Positions 39,114 through 48,083 of a DNA stretch of 64,000 nucleotides are shown here, piece after piece; position 1 is the stretch's first letter, and the number at the start of each line of letters is the position of its first letter. A program made the position numbers and the translations under genes. The notes under the pieces were generated by a model. That model was not told the DNA's origin. It did not search any database and worked only from the letters and a program-made list of their open reading frames with translations. Source of the stretch: Gaiellasilicea sp963749515 (lineage in GTDB: Bacteria > Actinomycetota > Thermoleophilia > Gaiellales > Gaiellaceae); assembly GCA_963749515.1 (NCBI GenBank), contig CAVVMR010000010.1, positions 558,001 to 622,000 on the forward strand. The letters are read 5' to 3'.

Positions 39114-40640
39114 GTGGTTGCGAGCCCTGCCCTCACGGGGAACGACCTCCGGATCGAGGACGTCTGGGAGGTCGCCGTCCACCGTGTGCCGGTCGCGCTT
39201 GCGGACGAGGCGCGGGTCGGAATGGACGCGGCACGTGCCCTCGTCGAGCGCGTGGGGGAGCACACCTACGGCGTCAACACGGGGTTCGGCCGCTTCGTCT
39301 CCGAGTCGATCCCGGACGACCAGGTCGAAGAGTTGCAGCTTCGCCTGCTCCGCAGCCACGCCTGCGGAGTGGGCGAGCCGTACCCGGACGAGGTCGTCCG
39401 CGCCGCGATGCTCCTTCGCGCGAACGCGCTCGCCAAGGGCTACTCGGGCGCGCGAATCGAGACGGTCGAGCTCCTGATCGAATGCCTCAACCGCGGCGTC
39501 CTCCCGCGGGTCCCGGCGCGCGGCTCGGTCGGCGCGAGCGGTGATCTCGCGCCGCTGGCGCACCTGGCGCTGCCGCTCGTGGGCGAGGGGCAGGCGTGGT
39601 TCGAGGGGACGCTTCTCTCCGGTGAGGAGGCGCTCGCCGCCGCCGGGCTCGAACCGATCCAGCTGGCAGCGAAGGAAGGACTGTCGCTGATCAACGGAAC
39701 GCAGTTCATGGCTGCGATGGCTGCCCTCGCGCTCGTGCGGGCGAACCGGCTTGCCCGGACGGCCGACCTCGCGTGCGCGCTCTCCCTCGAGGCGTTGCAG
39801 GGATCGAAGACGAGCTTCCATCCCGCCATCCACCAGGCTCGGCCGCTGCGCGGGCAGCTCGACTCTGCGGCCAACGTGCTGCGCCTGCTCGACGGCTCCT
39901 CGATCATCGAGTCGCATCGGTGGTGCGACAAGGTGCAGGACGCCTACTCGCTGCGCTGCGCTCCCCAGGTGCACGGTGCGAGCCGCGATCTCCTGGCCGG
40001 TGTCGAGACGACGGTCGCGATCGAGCTCAATGCTGCGACCGACAATCCGCTCGTCCTCGTCGACGAGGGGATGGTCGTCTCGAACGGCAACTTCCATGGG
40101 CAGCCGCTCGCGTTCGGTCTCGACACTCTCGCAATGGCCGTCGCCGAGCTGGCGAACATCTCGGAGCGGCGGGTCGAGCGGCTTGTCAACCCGTCGCTCT
40201 CGGACGGGCTGCCGCCCTTTCTCACCCGTGAGGGCGGCCTGAACTCGGGCTTCATGATCCCGCAGTACGTGGCGGCGTCGCTCGTATCCGAGAACAAGTC
40301 GCTCTGCCACCCGGCGAGCGTCGACTCGATCCCGACGAGCGCGGGCCAGGAGGATCACGTATCGATGGGAAATGCCGCCGGGCTGAAGGCGCTGCGCGTG
40401 CTGGCGAATGCCGAGCTGGCACTCGCGATCGAGCTGCTCGCGGGTGCGCAGGCGATCGAGTTCCTTGCACCGCTCGAGCCGGCGCCGGGCGTGCGCGCGA
40501 CCCACGATGCGGTACGCGAGCTCTCCGAGCGAGTCCGGGAGGACCGGTCGCTCGCCGACGACATCGAGCGCGTCGCCGACGCAATCCGCGACGGCGCGAT
40601 CCTCGCCGCCGCCGAGGCGGAGATCGGGGCGCTGCGATGA
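39114..40640 (+). CDS. hutH: Histidine ammonia-lyase
   Basis: 508 residues from GTG 39114; the ATG at 39087 is inside the hairpin and adds an unlikely N-terminus. GSVGASGDLAPLAHLALPLV holds the Ala-Ser-Gly triad that self-cyclises to the MIO cofactor. YGVNTGFGRFVSESI and the C-terminal QEDHVSMGNAAGLKALRVLA also match the family. Converts L-histidine to urocanate and ammonia. Overlaps hutU by 4 bp. Confidence 0.96.
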   Translation: MVASPALTGNDLRIEDVWEVAVHRVPVALADEARVGMDAARALVERVGEHTYGVNTGFGRFVSESIPDDQVEELQLRLLRSHACGVGEPYPDEVVRAAMLLRANALAKGYSGARIETVELLIECLNRGVLPRVPARGSVGASGDLAPLAHLALPLVGEGQAWFEGTLLSGEEALAAAGLEPIQLAAKEGLSLINGTQFMAAMAALALVRANRLARTADLACALSLEALQGSKTSFHPAIHQARPLRGQLDSAANVLRLLDGSSIIESHRWCDKVQDAYSLRCAPQVHGASRDLLAGVETTVAIELNAATDNPLVLVDEGMVVSNGNFHGQPLAFGLDTLAMAVAELANISERRVERLVNPSLSDGLPPFLTREGGLNSGFMIPQYVAASLVSENKSLCHPASVDSIPTSAGQEDHVSMGNAAGLKALRVLANAELALAIELLAGAQAIEFLAPLEPAPGVRATHDAVRELSERVREDRSLADDIERVADAIRDGAILAAAEAEIGALR

Positions 40641-42361
40641 GCCTCTCGACGGTCGATGCGGCGGTCGAGGCGCTCGTCGGGGATCTCTCCCATATTCGGG
40701 CGCCGCGCGGCACGCAGCTGAACGCCCGCTCGTGGCAGACCGAAGCGCCCCTGCGGATGCTCCTGAACAACCTGGACCCCGAGGTCGCCGAGCGGCCGGA
40801 GGAGCTCGTCGTCTACGGAGGCTCGGGGCGCGCCGCGCGCTCTCACCATGCGCTCCGGGCGATCGTGCGAACGCTCCTCCGCCTGGGAGACGACGAGACC
40901 CTGCTCGTCCAGAGCGGGAAGCCGGTCGGCGTCTTCCGCACGCACGAGGGGGCGCCGCGCGTCCTGATCGCGAACTCGCTCCTCGTTCCGCGCTGGGCGA
41001 CCTGGGACGAGTTCCGGCGGCTCGAGGCCGAGGGGCTGACGATGTTCGGCCAGATGACGGCCGGGAGCTGGATCTACATCGGCACCCAGGGAATCCTCCA
41101 GGGCACCTACCAGACCTTTGCGGCCGCGGGTGAAGTGCACTTCGGCTCGGCCGACCTCAGCGGCCGGACGATCCTGACCGCCGGACTGGGAGGGATGGGC
41201 GGGGCGCAGCCGCTCGCGGCGACGATGGCCGGCGCTGCGATTCTCTGCATCGAGGTCGATCCGTCCCGGATTGCACGCCGGCTCGAGACGGGGTACCTCG
41301 ACGAGGTTGCGGACTCGCTCGAGGACGGCGTCGCGCGCGTTCGCGCAGCGGCTGCGGAGGGGCGGGCGCTGTCGGTCGCCGTCGAGGGAAACGCCGCCGA
41401 AATCGTGCCGGAACTGGCACAAAAGCGTGAATCTTTCGACCTGGTCACCGACCAGACAGCGGCCCACGATCCGCTCACGGGCTACGTCCCGGTCGGGCTC
41501 TCGGTCGCGGAGGCCGCTTCGCTACGCGGTTCCGACCCGGACGAGTACCTCCGACGGGCGCGAACGTCGATCGCGCAGCACGTCGAAGGGCTGCTGGAGT
41601 ACGTCCGCGCGGGCAGCTATGTCTTCGACTATGGCAACAATCTTCGCGGGGAGGCCTATGAGGCGGGTGTAGCGGAAGCCTTCTCATACCCGGGCTTTGT
41701 CCCGGCCTATATCCGGCCGCTCTTCTGTCGCGGCATCGGTCCGTTCCGGTGGGCCGTCCTCTCGGGCGATCCGGCAGACATCGCGGCGATCGACGACGAG
41801 CTCCGGCGGTTGTTCCCGGACGACGCGCTGCTCCTACGCTGGCTGGAGCTCGCTCCCGAGCGCGTCGCCTTCCAGGGACTGCCGGCGAGGATCTGCTGGC
41901 TCGGCTACGGAGACCGCGCCAGAGCGGGCCTCGCGATCAACGAGCTCATCCGCTCGGGCGCCGTCTCGGCCCCGGTTGTGATCGGGCGGGACCATCTCGA
42001 CTCCGGTTCGGTCGCGTCCCCGTACCGAGAGACCGAGGCCATGCGCGACGGCTCCGATGCGATCGCCGACTGGCCGATCCTGAACGCACTCCTGAACACG
42101 GCGGCGGGTGCGACCTGGGTCAGCGTCCACCACGGCGGCGGTGTCGGGATCGGCAACTCGATCCACGCGGGCATGGTCGTGCTCGCCGACGGCAGCGCCG
42201 ATGCGGCAGAGCGACTCGAGCGAGTGCTCACCACCGATCCGGGCACCGGCGTCATGCGCCATGCGGACGCCGGCTACGACGAGGCGCTCGAAGCCGCGCA
42301 CGAGCACGGCCTCGACCTGCCCAGCCTGGAAGGGCCCGGCGTCGACCCGCCAAGCGCCTGA
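40637..42361 (+). CDS. hutU: Urocanate hydratase
   Basis: 574 residues from ATG 40637, the usual length. Family motifs: LRMLLNNLDPEVAERPEELV, QSGKPVGVFRTHEGAPRVLI, LTAGLGGMGGAQPLAATMAG (NAD-binding) and FCRGIGPFRWAVLSGDPADI (the Cys near the active site). Uses NAD+ to hydrate urocanate to imidazolonepropionate. Between hutH and hutI in one operon. Confidence 0.96.
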   Translation: MSLSTVDAAVEALVGDLSHIRAPRGTQLNARSWQTEAPLRMLLNNLDPEVAERPEELVVYGGSGRAARSHHALRAIVRTLLRLGDDETLLVQSGKPVGVFRTHEGAPRVLIANSLLVPRWATWDEFRRLEAEGLTMFGQMTAGSWIYIGTQGILQGTYQTFAAAGEVHFGSADLSGRTILTAGLGGMGGAQPLAATMAGAAILCIEVDPSRIARRLETGYLDEVADSLEDGVARVRAAAAEGRALSVAVEGNAAEIVPELAQKRESFDLVTDQTAAHDPLTGYVPVGLSVAEAASLRGSDPDEYLRRARTSIAQHVEGLLEYVRAGSYVFDYGNNLRGEAYEAGVAEAFSYPGFVPAYIRPLFCRGIGPFRWAVLSGDPADIAAIDDELRRLFPDDALLLRWLELAPERVAFQGLPARICWLGYGDRARAGLAINELIRSGAVSAPVVIGRDHLDSGSVASPYRETEAMRDGSDAIADWPILNALLNTAAGATWVSVHHGGGVGIGNSIHAGMVVLADGSADAAERLERVLTTDPGTGVMRHADAGYDEALEAAHEHGLDLPSLEGPGVDPPSA

Positions 42362-42363
42362 GC

Positions 42364-43590
42364 ATGACGCGACTGCTGATCCGCGACCTCGAGCAGGTCG
42401 TCTCGCCCCCCGGCCGAGAGGCGCCGCTGCGTGGGCTCCGCTTGCGCGAGCGGGATCTGATCGAAGGGGCGTTCGTGCTTTGCGACGGCGGGACGATCGA
42501 GGCCGTGGGCGCGATGGCGGAGCTGCCGGCGCTCGACGGTGACATCGAGGAGCTCGACGGACGCGGTCTGTGCGCCATCCCGGGCCTCGTCGACTGCCAC
42601 ACGCACCCGGCGTTCGGCGGCGACCGCGTCGATGAGTTCTCGCGGCGGGCGGGTGGAGCCACCTACGAAGAGCTGCACGCTGCGGGCGGCGGCATCCTCT
42701 CGACCGTGGGGGCGACCCGCGCGGCGGGAGACGCCGGGATCGCCGAGGCAGTGCAGCGCCACCGCGACTGGATGCTCCGCGCCGGCACCACGACCTTCGA
42801 GGGAAAGTCGGGCTACGGGCTCGACCGCGAGACCGAGCTTGCGTCGTTGCGGGCGATCGCAGCGGCCGGAGGGATCCCGACCTGGCTGGGAGCGCACGCC
42901 ACTCCGCCCAAGTTCGCGAACGCCGACGCGTATCTCGACTTCCTTCTGGCCGAGGTGCTCCCGGATGCGGCCAAGCTCGCCGAGGCCGCCGACGTCTTCC
43001 TCGAGCGCGGCGCCTTCGACGCGGCCCAGGCCCGCCGCTATCTCGAGGCGTGCCGCACGCGCGGGCTGGCGCTGAGGCTCCACGGCGACCAGTTCACGGA
43101 AGCGGGTGCGATCCCGCTCGCGATCGAGCTCGGTGCGCGTTCGGTCGACCACCTCGAGGCCACCGGCCCCGACGGTGTCGCCGCGCTGGCCGCAAGCGAC
43201 GTCGTCGGCGTGCTGCTGCCCGCCAGCGCGCTCTTCCTCGGGCGACCGATGCCGCCGGCCCGCGCGCTCGTCGACGCAGGCGCCGCAATCGCGCTCGCCA
43301 CCGACTTCAACCCCGGCAGCGCCTTCTGCGAGAGTCTCCCGCTCGTCTGCTCGCTCGCCGCGACGCAGCTGATGCTCAGTCCGGCGGAGGCGCTCGCGGC
43401 GTGCACCGTGAACGCGGCCCACGTGCTCGGCCGGGCTGACACGCTCGGCCGTCTTGCGCCCGGCTACGCAGCCGACGTGACGCTTCTCGACGCTCCCGAC
43501 TGGCGCTACCTCGCCTATCACCTCGGAGGCGACATCGTGGCGGCGGTGGTCAAGAACGGCACCGTCGCCTTCAGTCGCTCGGCATACTGA
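42364..43590 (+). CDS. hutI: Imidazolonepropionase
   Basis: 408 residues from ATG 42364, 2 bp after hutU. Amidohydrolase fold with the metal pair CHTHPAF, then SRRAGGATYEELHAAGGGIL and SGYGLDRETELASLRAI, LHGDQFTEAGAIPLAIELGA and ATDFNPGSAFCESLPLVCSL, all typical of HutI. Opens the ring to formiminoglutamate, the substrate of FtcD. A slightly longer-than-usual N-terminal beta segment (LLIRDLEQVVSPPGREAPLR) is present. Confidence 0.95.
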   Translation: MTRLLIRDLEQVVSPPGREAPLRGLRLRERDLIEGAFVLCDGGTIEAVGAMAELPALDGDIEELDGRGLCAIPGLVDCHTHPAFGGDRVDEFSRRAGGATYEELHAAGGGILSTVGATRAAGDAGIAEAVQRHRDWMLRAGTTTFEGKSGYGLDRETELASLRAIAAAGGIPTWLGAHATPPKFANADAYLDFLLAEVLPDAAKLAEAADVFLERGAFDAAQARRYLEACRTRGLALRLHGDQFTEAGAIPLAIELGARSVDHLEATGPDGVAALAASDVVGVLLPASALFLGRPMPPARALVDAGAAIALATDFNPGSAFCESLPLVCSLAATQLMLSPAEALAACTVNAAHVLGRADTLGRLAPGYAADVTLLDAPDWRYLAYHLGGDIVAAVVKNGTVAFSRSAY

Positions 43591-43594
43591 GCCG

Positions 43595-44017
43595 ATGCCT
43601 TCGAAGAAGCAGCAGCGCCGGCGGCAAAAGCTGAAGCGGCACGACTACGAAGAGGTCTACGTCGACGAGGAGGGCAACGAGCTCGCCCCCGAAGTAGCCG
43701 AAGAGCTCGTCGCCGCGACGCCGGCAAAGAACGGGAAGCCGGCGAAGGCCGCAAAGCCGCAGCCTGCACGCCGCGGCGGCCGCACGATCGACCCGCCCTC
43801 GTGGCGCCGCACGGGAAGGCGGACGCTGCTGTTCTTCCCCCTGATGCTGATCACCGTCTTCCTGGTCGCGGGAGATGAGGTGTCAACGCTCGGAAAGGTC
43901 GTCCAGACCATCGCGCTGATGGGGTTCTTCCTGCCGTTCAGCTACTTCATGGACACGATGGTCTGGCGCTCTGCCCAGCGCCGGCTCGAGCGGACGGACG
44001 AGTCGAAGAAGCGCTAG
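43595..44017 (+). CDS. Membrane protein with basic N-terminus
   Basis: 140 residues from ATG 43595. A Lys/Arg-rich start (SKKQQRRRQKLKRHDYEEVY), an Ala/Lys/Pro linker and two membrane helices (LLFFPLMLITVFLVAG and TIALMGFFLPFSYFMDTMVW). Looks like a conserved actinobacterial family without a name. It follows hutI by 4 bp. Its stop shares CTAG with the convergent cupin gene. Confidence 0.65.
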   Translation: MPSKKQQRRRQKLKRHDYEEVYVDEEGNELAPEVAEELVAATPAKNGKPAKAAKPQPARRGGRTIDPPSWRRTGRRTLLFFPLMLITVFLVAGDEVSTLGKVVQTIALMGFFLPFSYFMDTMVWRSAQRRLERTDESKKR

Positions 44018-44349
44018 ACGGTGCTGCCGCGGTAGTGGCCCTCGCCCGGCCACGGCGCCAGCAGGAGCAGGATCCGCGCACCTTCGTCGCTGGCGAGCGA
44101 GTGGCGCTCGTCGGGATCGAAGCGAAAGAGCATGCCCGGCGAAGCATCGAACGACTCACCCGCTGCCGAGATTCGCACGGTGCCTTCGAGAACCGTGACC
44201 CACGCGTTCTCCTTCACCTGATGGTCGCCCATGATCTGCCCCGGATTGAGGGCGATCAGCACCGCGCGGGCCTCGTTGCCCGAGTGGACGACGACCGGGT
44301 CCCGCGTGCCCGCGGGAGCCTCGATCTCCATCAAGTTCCAGCTCTGCAC
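44014..44349 (-). CDS. Cupin-domain protein
   Basis: 111 residues from GTG 44349, or 118 from ATG 44370. The shorter form leaves 26 bp between the divergent starts and places TATCCT (44363-44358) 8 nt before it. Cupin motif 1: MGDHQVKENAWVTVLEGTVR; motif 2: FRFDPDERHSLASDEGARIL. Several His/Glu metal ligands are conserved. Small-molecule binding or a simple dioxygenase/isomerase are possible. Confidence 0.8.
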   Translation of the reverse strand: MQSWNLMEIEAPAGTRDPVVVHSGNEARAVLIALNPGQIMGDHQVKENAWVTVLEGTVRISAAGESFDASPGMLFRFDPDERHSLASDEGARILLLLAPWPGEGHYRGSTV

Positions 44350-44375
44350 GGAGGCCAAGGATAAACTCATCCGCC

Positions 44376-45011
44376 TTGGCGCTCGCGGTTGACCAGCTCT
44401 CGCTCGGGCAGATCGGGACGAACTGCTACCTCGTCCGCCCCGACCGGGGCGCGACGCAGGCTGTCGTGATCGACCCGGGCGCGGACGCCGCCGAGATCCG
44501 GCTGGCGCTGGCCGGTTCGGGCTCGACCTGCACGGCGATCCTGCTCACGCACAGCCACTTCGACCACTTCGGCGCGCTCGCCGACCTCGCGGAAGGCACG
44601 GGCGCTCCCGTCTGGCTGCCCGAGGGCGAGCTGGACGTCTTTCGCCGGCCCGACGACTTCTTCCCCGGCTACCCGACGCGCGCGTTCAGCGCCGAGGCAA
44701 CGCTCCTGTCCGGCGGCGAGACGGTCGATGCGGCCGGGATCTCGTTCCAGGTCCGCCACGTTCCCGGGCACTCGCCCGGCCACGTCTCCTACTACGCCGA
44801 CGGGGCGCTCTTCTCCGGCGACGTGCTCTTCTCCGGCTCGGTCGGACGCACTGACCTCCCCTTCGGCGACTGGGACACGCTGCTCGACTCGATCCGCACG
44901 CTCGCCGACGCGTACCCGCCCGAGACAGTCGTCTACTCGGGTCACGGCCCGGCGACCACGCTCGGGGACGAGCTCGCGCGCAACCCGTTCCTCGCAGAGC
45001 TTCGCGCGTGA
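44376..45011 (+). CDS. MBL-fold metallohydrolase (glyoxalase II-like)
   Basis: 211 residues from TTG 44376; TAAACT (44362-44367) ends 8 nt earlier, suggesting leaderless expression. Motifs: ILLTHSHFDHFGALADLAEG (HxHxDH), FQVRHVPGHSPGHVSYYADG and LFSGDVLFSGSVGRTDLPFG, ending VYSGHGPATTLGDE. A two-metal hydrolase of the YcbL/GloB type. Such a gene often precedes hisS-aspS in actinobacteria, as here with a 4-bp overlap. Confidence 0.88.
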   Translation: MALAVDQLSLGQIGTNCYLVRPDRGATQAVVIDPGADAAEIRLALAGSGSTCTAILLTHSHFDHFGALADLAEGTGAPVWLPEGELDVFRRPDDFFPGYPTRAFSAEATLLSGGETVDAAGISFQVRHVPGHSPGHVSYYADGALFSGDVLFSGSVGRTDLPFGDWDTLLDSIRTLADAYPPETVVYSGHGPATTLGDELARNPFLAELRA

Positions 45012-46246
45012 CCAAGCTCGAGCGCCCGCGCGGCACCCACGACATCCTTCCGTCCGAGCAGCCGCTCTGGCGGCGGGTGACCGATGAGATGGAGCGCCTC
45101 TGCGCGCTCTACGGGTACCGGAGGATCCAGACGCCCGTGTTCGAGGACACGGAGCTCTTCGCCCGCACCTCGGGCGCGGGCTCCGACGTGGTGCAGAAGG
45201 AGATGTACACCTTCACCGACCGCTCGGACCGGTCGCTGACGCTGCGACCGGAGGGGACCGCGCCGATCTGCCGCGCGTACATCGAGCACGGCCTCCACCG
45301 CGAGCCGCAGCCGCAGAAGCTCTACACGATCGGCCCGATGTACCGCTACGGCGCGCCGGGGCGCGGCCGCTACCGCGAGCACTGGCAGCTGTCGGTGGAG
45401 GGGATCGGCTCCGACGACCCGGCGATCGACGCCGAGATCATCCAGCTCTACGACACGCTCCTCGGCCGGCTGGGAATCACGACCTACAGGCTGGAGCTGA
45501 ACTCGATCGGGTGCCGGGACTGCCGGCCCGCCTATCTCGAGAAGCTGCGCGCCTGGCTCGCCGAGCACGAGGAGGAGCTCGACGCGGATGCTCGGGAGAA
45601 GGCGGCGACGAGCCCGCTGCGCGTCTTCGACGTCAAGAACGAACAGACGAGGATCGCCCTGCAAGCGGCACCGAAGATCGGCGAGTCGCTGTGCGCGGCG
45701 TGCGTCCAGCACTTCGCAGCGGTGCGAGCCGACCTCGACGCGATGGACGTGGGCTACGAGCTCGTCCCGACTCTCGTGCGCGGGCTCGACTACTACTCGC
45801 GCACGACCTGGGAGTTCGTCGGGCCGATGGACAACGAGAACTCCACGATCTCCGGCGGCGGCCGGTACGACTACCTGGTCGAGGAGATCGGCGGCCCGCC
45901 GACGCCCGGCGTGGGGTTCGGAGCCGGGATCGAGCGGCTCCTGATCGCAATGGAGGACGAAGGCGTCGCCGACGCCGAGGCGCCTGCGGTCGAGGTGTTC
46001 TTGGCCGTCGAGCCGGAGGCTCCACGCGAGCTCGTGCCGCCGCTCCTGAAGCAACTGCGGGAGAGCGGGGTCGCAGCTGACACCGACTACGCCGGCCGCT
46101 CGCTCAAGGGTCAGCTGACGCAGGCGGGGCGGTCCGGGGCGATGACGACGGTGATCGTGCGTGCCGGCGACGCCCTGATTCGCAAGGCGGGGGCGCAGGA
46201 CGAACCGGTCGCCCACGCGGATCTTCCCGGCAGACTGTCGCGATGA
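45008..46246 (+). CDS. hisS: Histidyl-tRNA synthetase
   Basis: 412 residues from GTG 45008 (GTGA overlap). N-terminus LERPRGTHDILPSEQPLW; motif 2 YRYGAPGRGRYREHWQLSVE; HisA motifs LVRGLDYYSRTTWEFV and GGGRYDYLVEEIGG; motif 3 GVGFGAGIERLLIAM. The C-terminal anticodon domain is complete (AEVF... ADTDYAGRSLKGQLTQAGRS). Overlaps aspS by 4 bp. Confidence 0.97.
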   Translation: MTKLERPRGTHDILPSEQPLWRRVTDEMERLCALYGYRRIQTPVFEDTELFARTSGAGSDVVQKEMYTFTDRSDRSLTLRPEGTAPICRAYIEHGLHREPQPQKLYTIGPMYRYGAPGRGRYREHWQLSVEGIGSDDPAIDAEIIQLYDTLLGRLGITTYRLELNSIGCRDCRPAYLEKLRAWLAEHEEELDADAREKAATSPLRVFDVKNEQTRIALQAAPKIGESLCAACVQHFAAVRADLDAMDVGYELVPTLVRGLDYYSRTTWEFVGPMDNENSTISGGGRYDYLVEEIGGPPTPGVGFGAGIERLLIAMEDEGVADAEAPAVEVFLAVEPEAPRELVPPLLKQLRESGVAADTDYAGRSLKGQLTQAGRSGAMTTVIVRAGDALIRKAGAQDEPVAHADLPGRLSR

Positions 46247-47982
46247 CCTGGCGCACCCACATGTGCGGCGAGCCGTCCAAGGAGCTCGTCGGCGAGCGGG
46301 TGACCCTCGCGGGCTGGGCTGCGCGCCGCCGCGACCACGGCGGCCTCGTCTTCGTCGACCTGCGCGACCGGACCGGGATCACACAGCTCGTGATCAACCC
46401 GGAGCTGGCGCCGGAGGCAGCCGAGCTCTCCCATCAGATCCGGAACGAGTTCGTGCTCCGGGCGGAAGGGACGCTCGTCGCGCGCAGTGAGGAGACCGTC
46501 AACCCGTCGATGGCGACGGGCGAGGTGGAGCTGCAGGTCGAGACGCTCGAGATCGTCAGCCGCTCGACGCCGCTGCCGTTCCAGCTCGACGAGGAGAACG
46601 TCGACGAGACTCTGCGCCTGCGCTACCGCTGGCTCGACCTGCGGCGCGAGAAGCTGCAGCGGAACATCACGTTGCGCGCGCAGATGGTCGGGATCATCCG
46701 CCGCGAGATGGAGGAAGCGGGGTTCCTCGACATCCAGACGCCGATCCTGTTCAAGCCGACACCCGAAGGTGCGCGTGACTTCGTCGTCCCGAGCCGCCTG
46801 CAGAAGGGCCGCTTCTACGCGCTCCCGCAGAGCCCGCAGATCCTCAAGCAGCTGACGATGGTCGCCGGCTTCGACCGCTACTACCAGATCGCGATCTGCT
46901 TCCGGGACGAGGATCTCCGCGCCGACCGCGTGCAGGAGATCACACAGCTGGACGTCGAGATGAGCTTCCCCGACCAGGAGCTCCTCTACGACGTGATGGA
47001 GCGGATGTACGCCCGCATCTGGCGCGAGTGCCTCGGCATCGAGATTGCGACGCCGTTCCCGCGGATGGCGTTCGAGGAGGCGGACCGGCGCTTCGGCTCC
47101 GACAAGCCGGATACGCGCTTCGGGCTCGAGCTCGAGGACGCGACCGCGGTCACGCGCAACTCGGAGTTCGGGGTCTTCAAGGGCGCGGAGGCCGTGCGCT
47201 TCCTGCGCGTGCCGCAGGAGCTCAGCCGCGGCGATCTGGCAAAGCTCGAGGAGCTCGCCAAGGAGTGGGGCGCAAAGGGCCTCGCGTACCTCGTGTTCGA
47301 CGAGGAGGGGGAGGTGCGCTCGCCGATCGCGAAGTTCCTCTCCGAGGAGGAGCTCTCGGTGTTCCGCGGCGACCCCGCATCGACGGTGCTGTTTGCCGCC
47401 GACACCTGGGCCACGACCTCGCGGGTGCTCGGCGCACTCAGGCTCCATCTCGGCCGTGAGCTGGGGCTGATCGATGACGAGATCTTCACCTTCCTCTGGG
47501 TCTACGACTTTCCGATGTTCGAACGCGACGAGGAGAACGGCCGCTGGACCGCCGTGCACCACCCGTTCACGCGGCCGACGAAGGAGTGGGAGGGACGGTT
47601 CGCCGAGGATCCCGAGCACGCGCTGGCTCACGCCTACGACCTGATCGTCAACGGCAACGAGCTCGGCGGTGGCAGCTTCAGGATCCACGAGCCGGAGATC
47701 CAGCGAAGCGTGTTCGAGCTGCTCGGAATGTCCGAGGACGAGCAGCGGTCGAAGTTCGGCTTCCTGCTCGACGCACTCGCCATGGGAGCGCCGCCGATGG
47801 GTGGCATCGCGCTCGGAATCGACCGCATGACCATGGTTTTGGCCGGCGAGCCCAACCTGCGCGACGTGATCGCCTTCCCCAAGAACCAGGCGGGAGTCGA
47901 TCCGATGAGCGGAGCGCCGTCCGAGGTGACGGAGGAGCAGCTCAGCGAACTTGGAATAAGGCTCGTAGAGCCTCAAACCTAA
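46243..47982 (+). CDS. aspS: Aspartyl-tRNA synthetase (bacterial type)
   Basis: 579 residues from ATG 46243. N-terminal OB-fold anticodon domain (GLVFVDLRDRTGITQLVINP), class II core with motif 2 ICFRDEDLRADRVQEITQLD, a GAD insertion domain (~285-420) and motif 3 GGIALGIDRMTMVLAGEPNL. The insertion marks it as a bacterial-type enzyme; the neighbours do not show whether tRNA-Asn is also charged. Last gene of the MBL-hisS-aspS unit. Confidence 0.97.
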   Translation: MTWRTHMCGEPSKELVGERVTLAGWAARRRDHGGLVFVDLRDRTGITQLVINPELAPEAAELSHQIRNEFVLRAEGTLVARSEETVNPSMATGEVELQVETLEIVSRSTPLPFQLDEENVDETLRLRYRWLDLRREKLQRNITLRAQMVGIIRREMEEAGFLDIQTPILFKPTPEGARDFVVPSRLQKGRFYALPQSPQILKQLTMVAGFDRYYQIAICFRDEDLRADRVQEITQLDVEMSFPDQELLYDVMERMYARIWRECLGIEIATPFPRMAFEEADRRFGSDKPDTRFGLELEDATAVTRNSEFGVFKGAEAVRFLRVPQELSRGDLAKLEELAKEWGAKGLAYLVFDEEGEVRSPIAKFLSEEELSVFRGDPASTVLFAADTWATTSRVLGALRLHLGRELGLIDDEIFTFLWVYDFPMFERDEENGRWTAVHHPFTRPTKEWEGRFAEDPEHALAHAYDLIVNGNELGGGSFRIHEPEIQRSVFELLGMSEDEQRSKFGFLLDALAMGAPPMGGIALGIDRMTMVLAGEPNLRDVIAFPKNQAGVDPMSGAPSEVTEEQLSELGIRLVEPQT

Positions 47983-48083
47983 GATTTTTCCGCTGGACAG
48001 CCGATGAACCGGGCATACTTCCGGCTAGCCGCGCCGCGGCGTGTCTACCGACCCTGAGAAACCCTGAGAAAGCGTGAGCCGCG

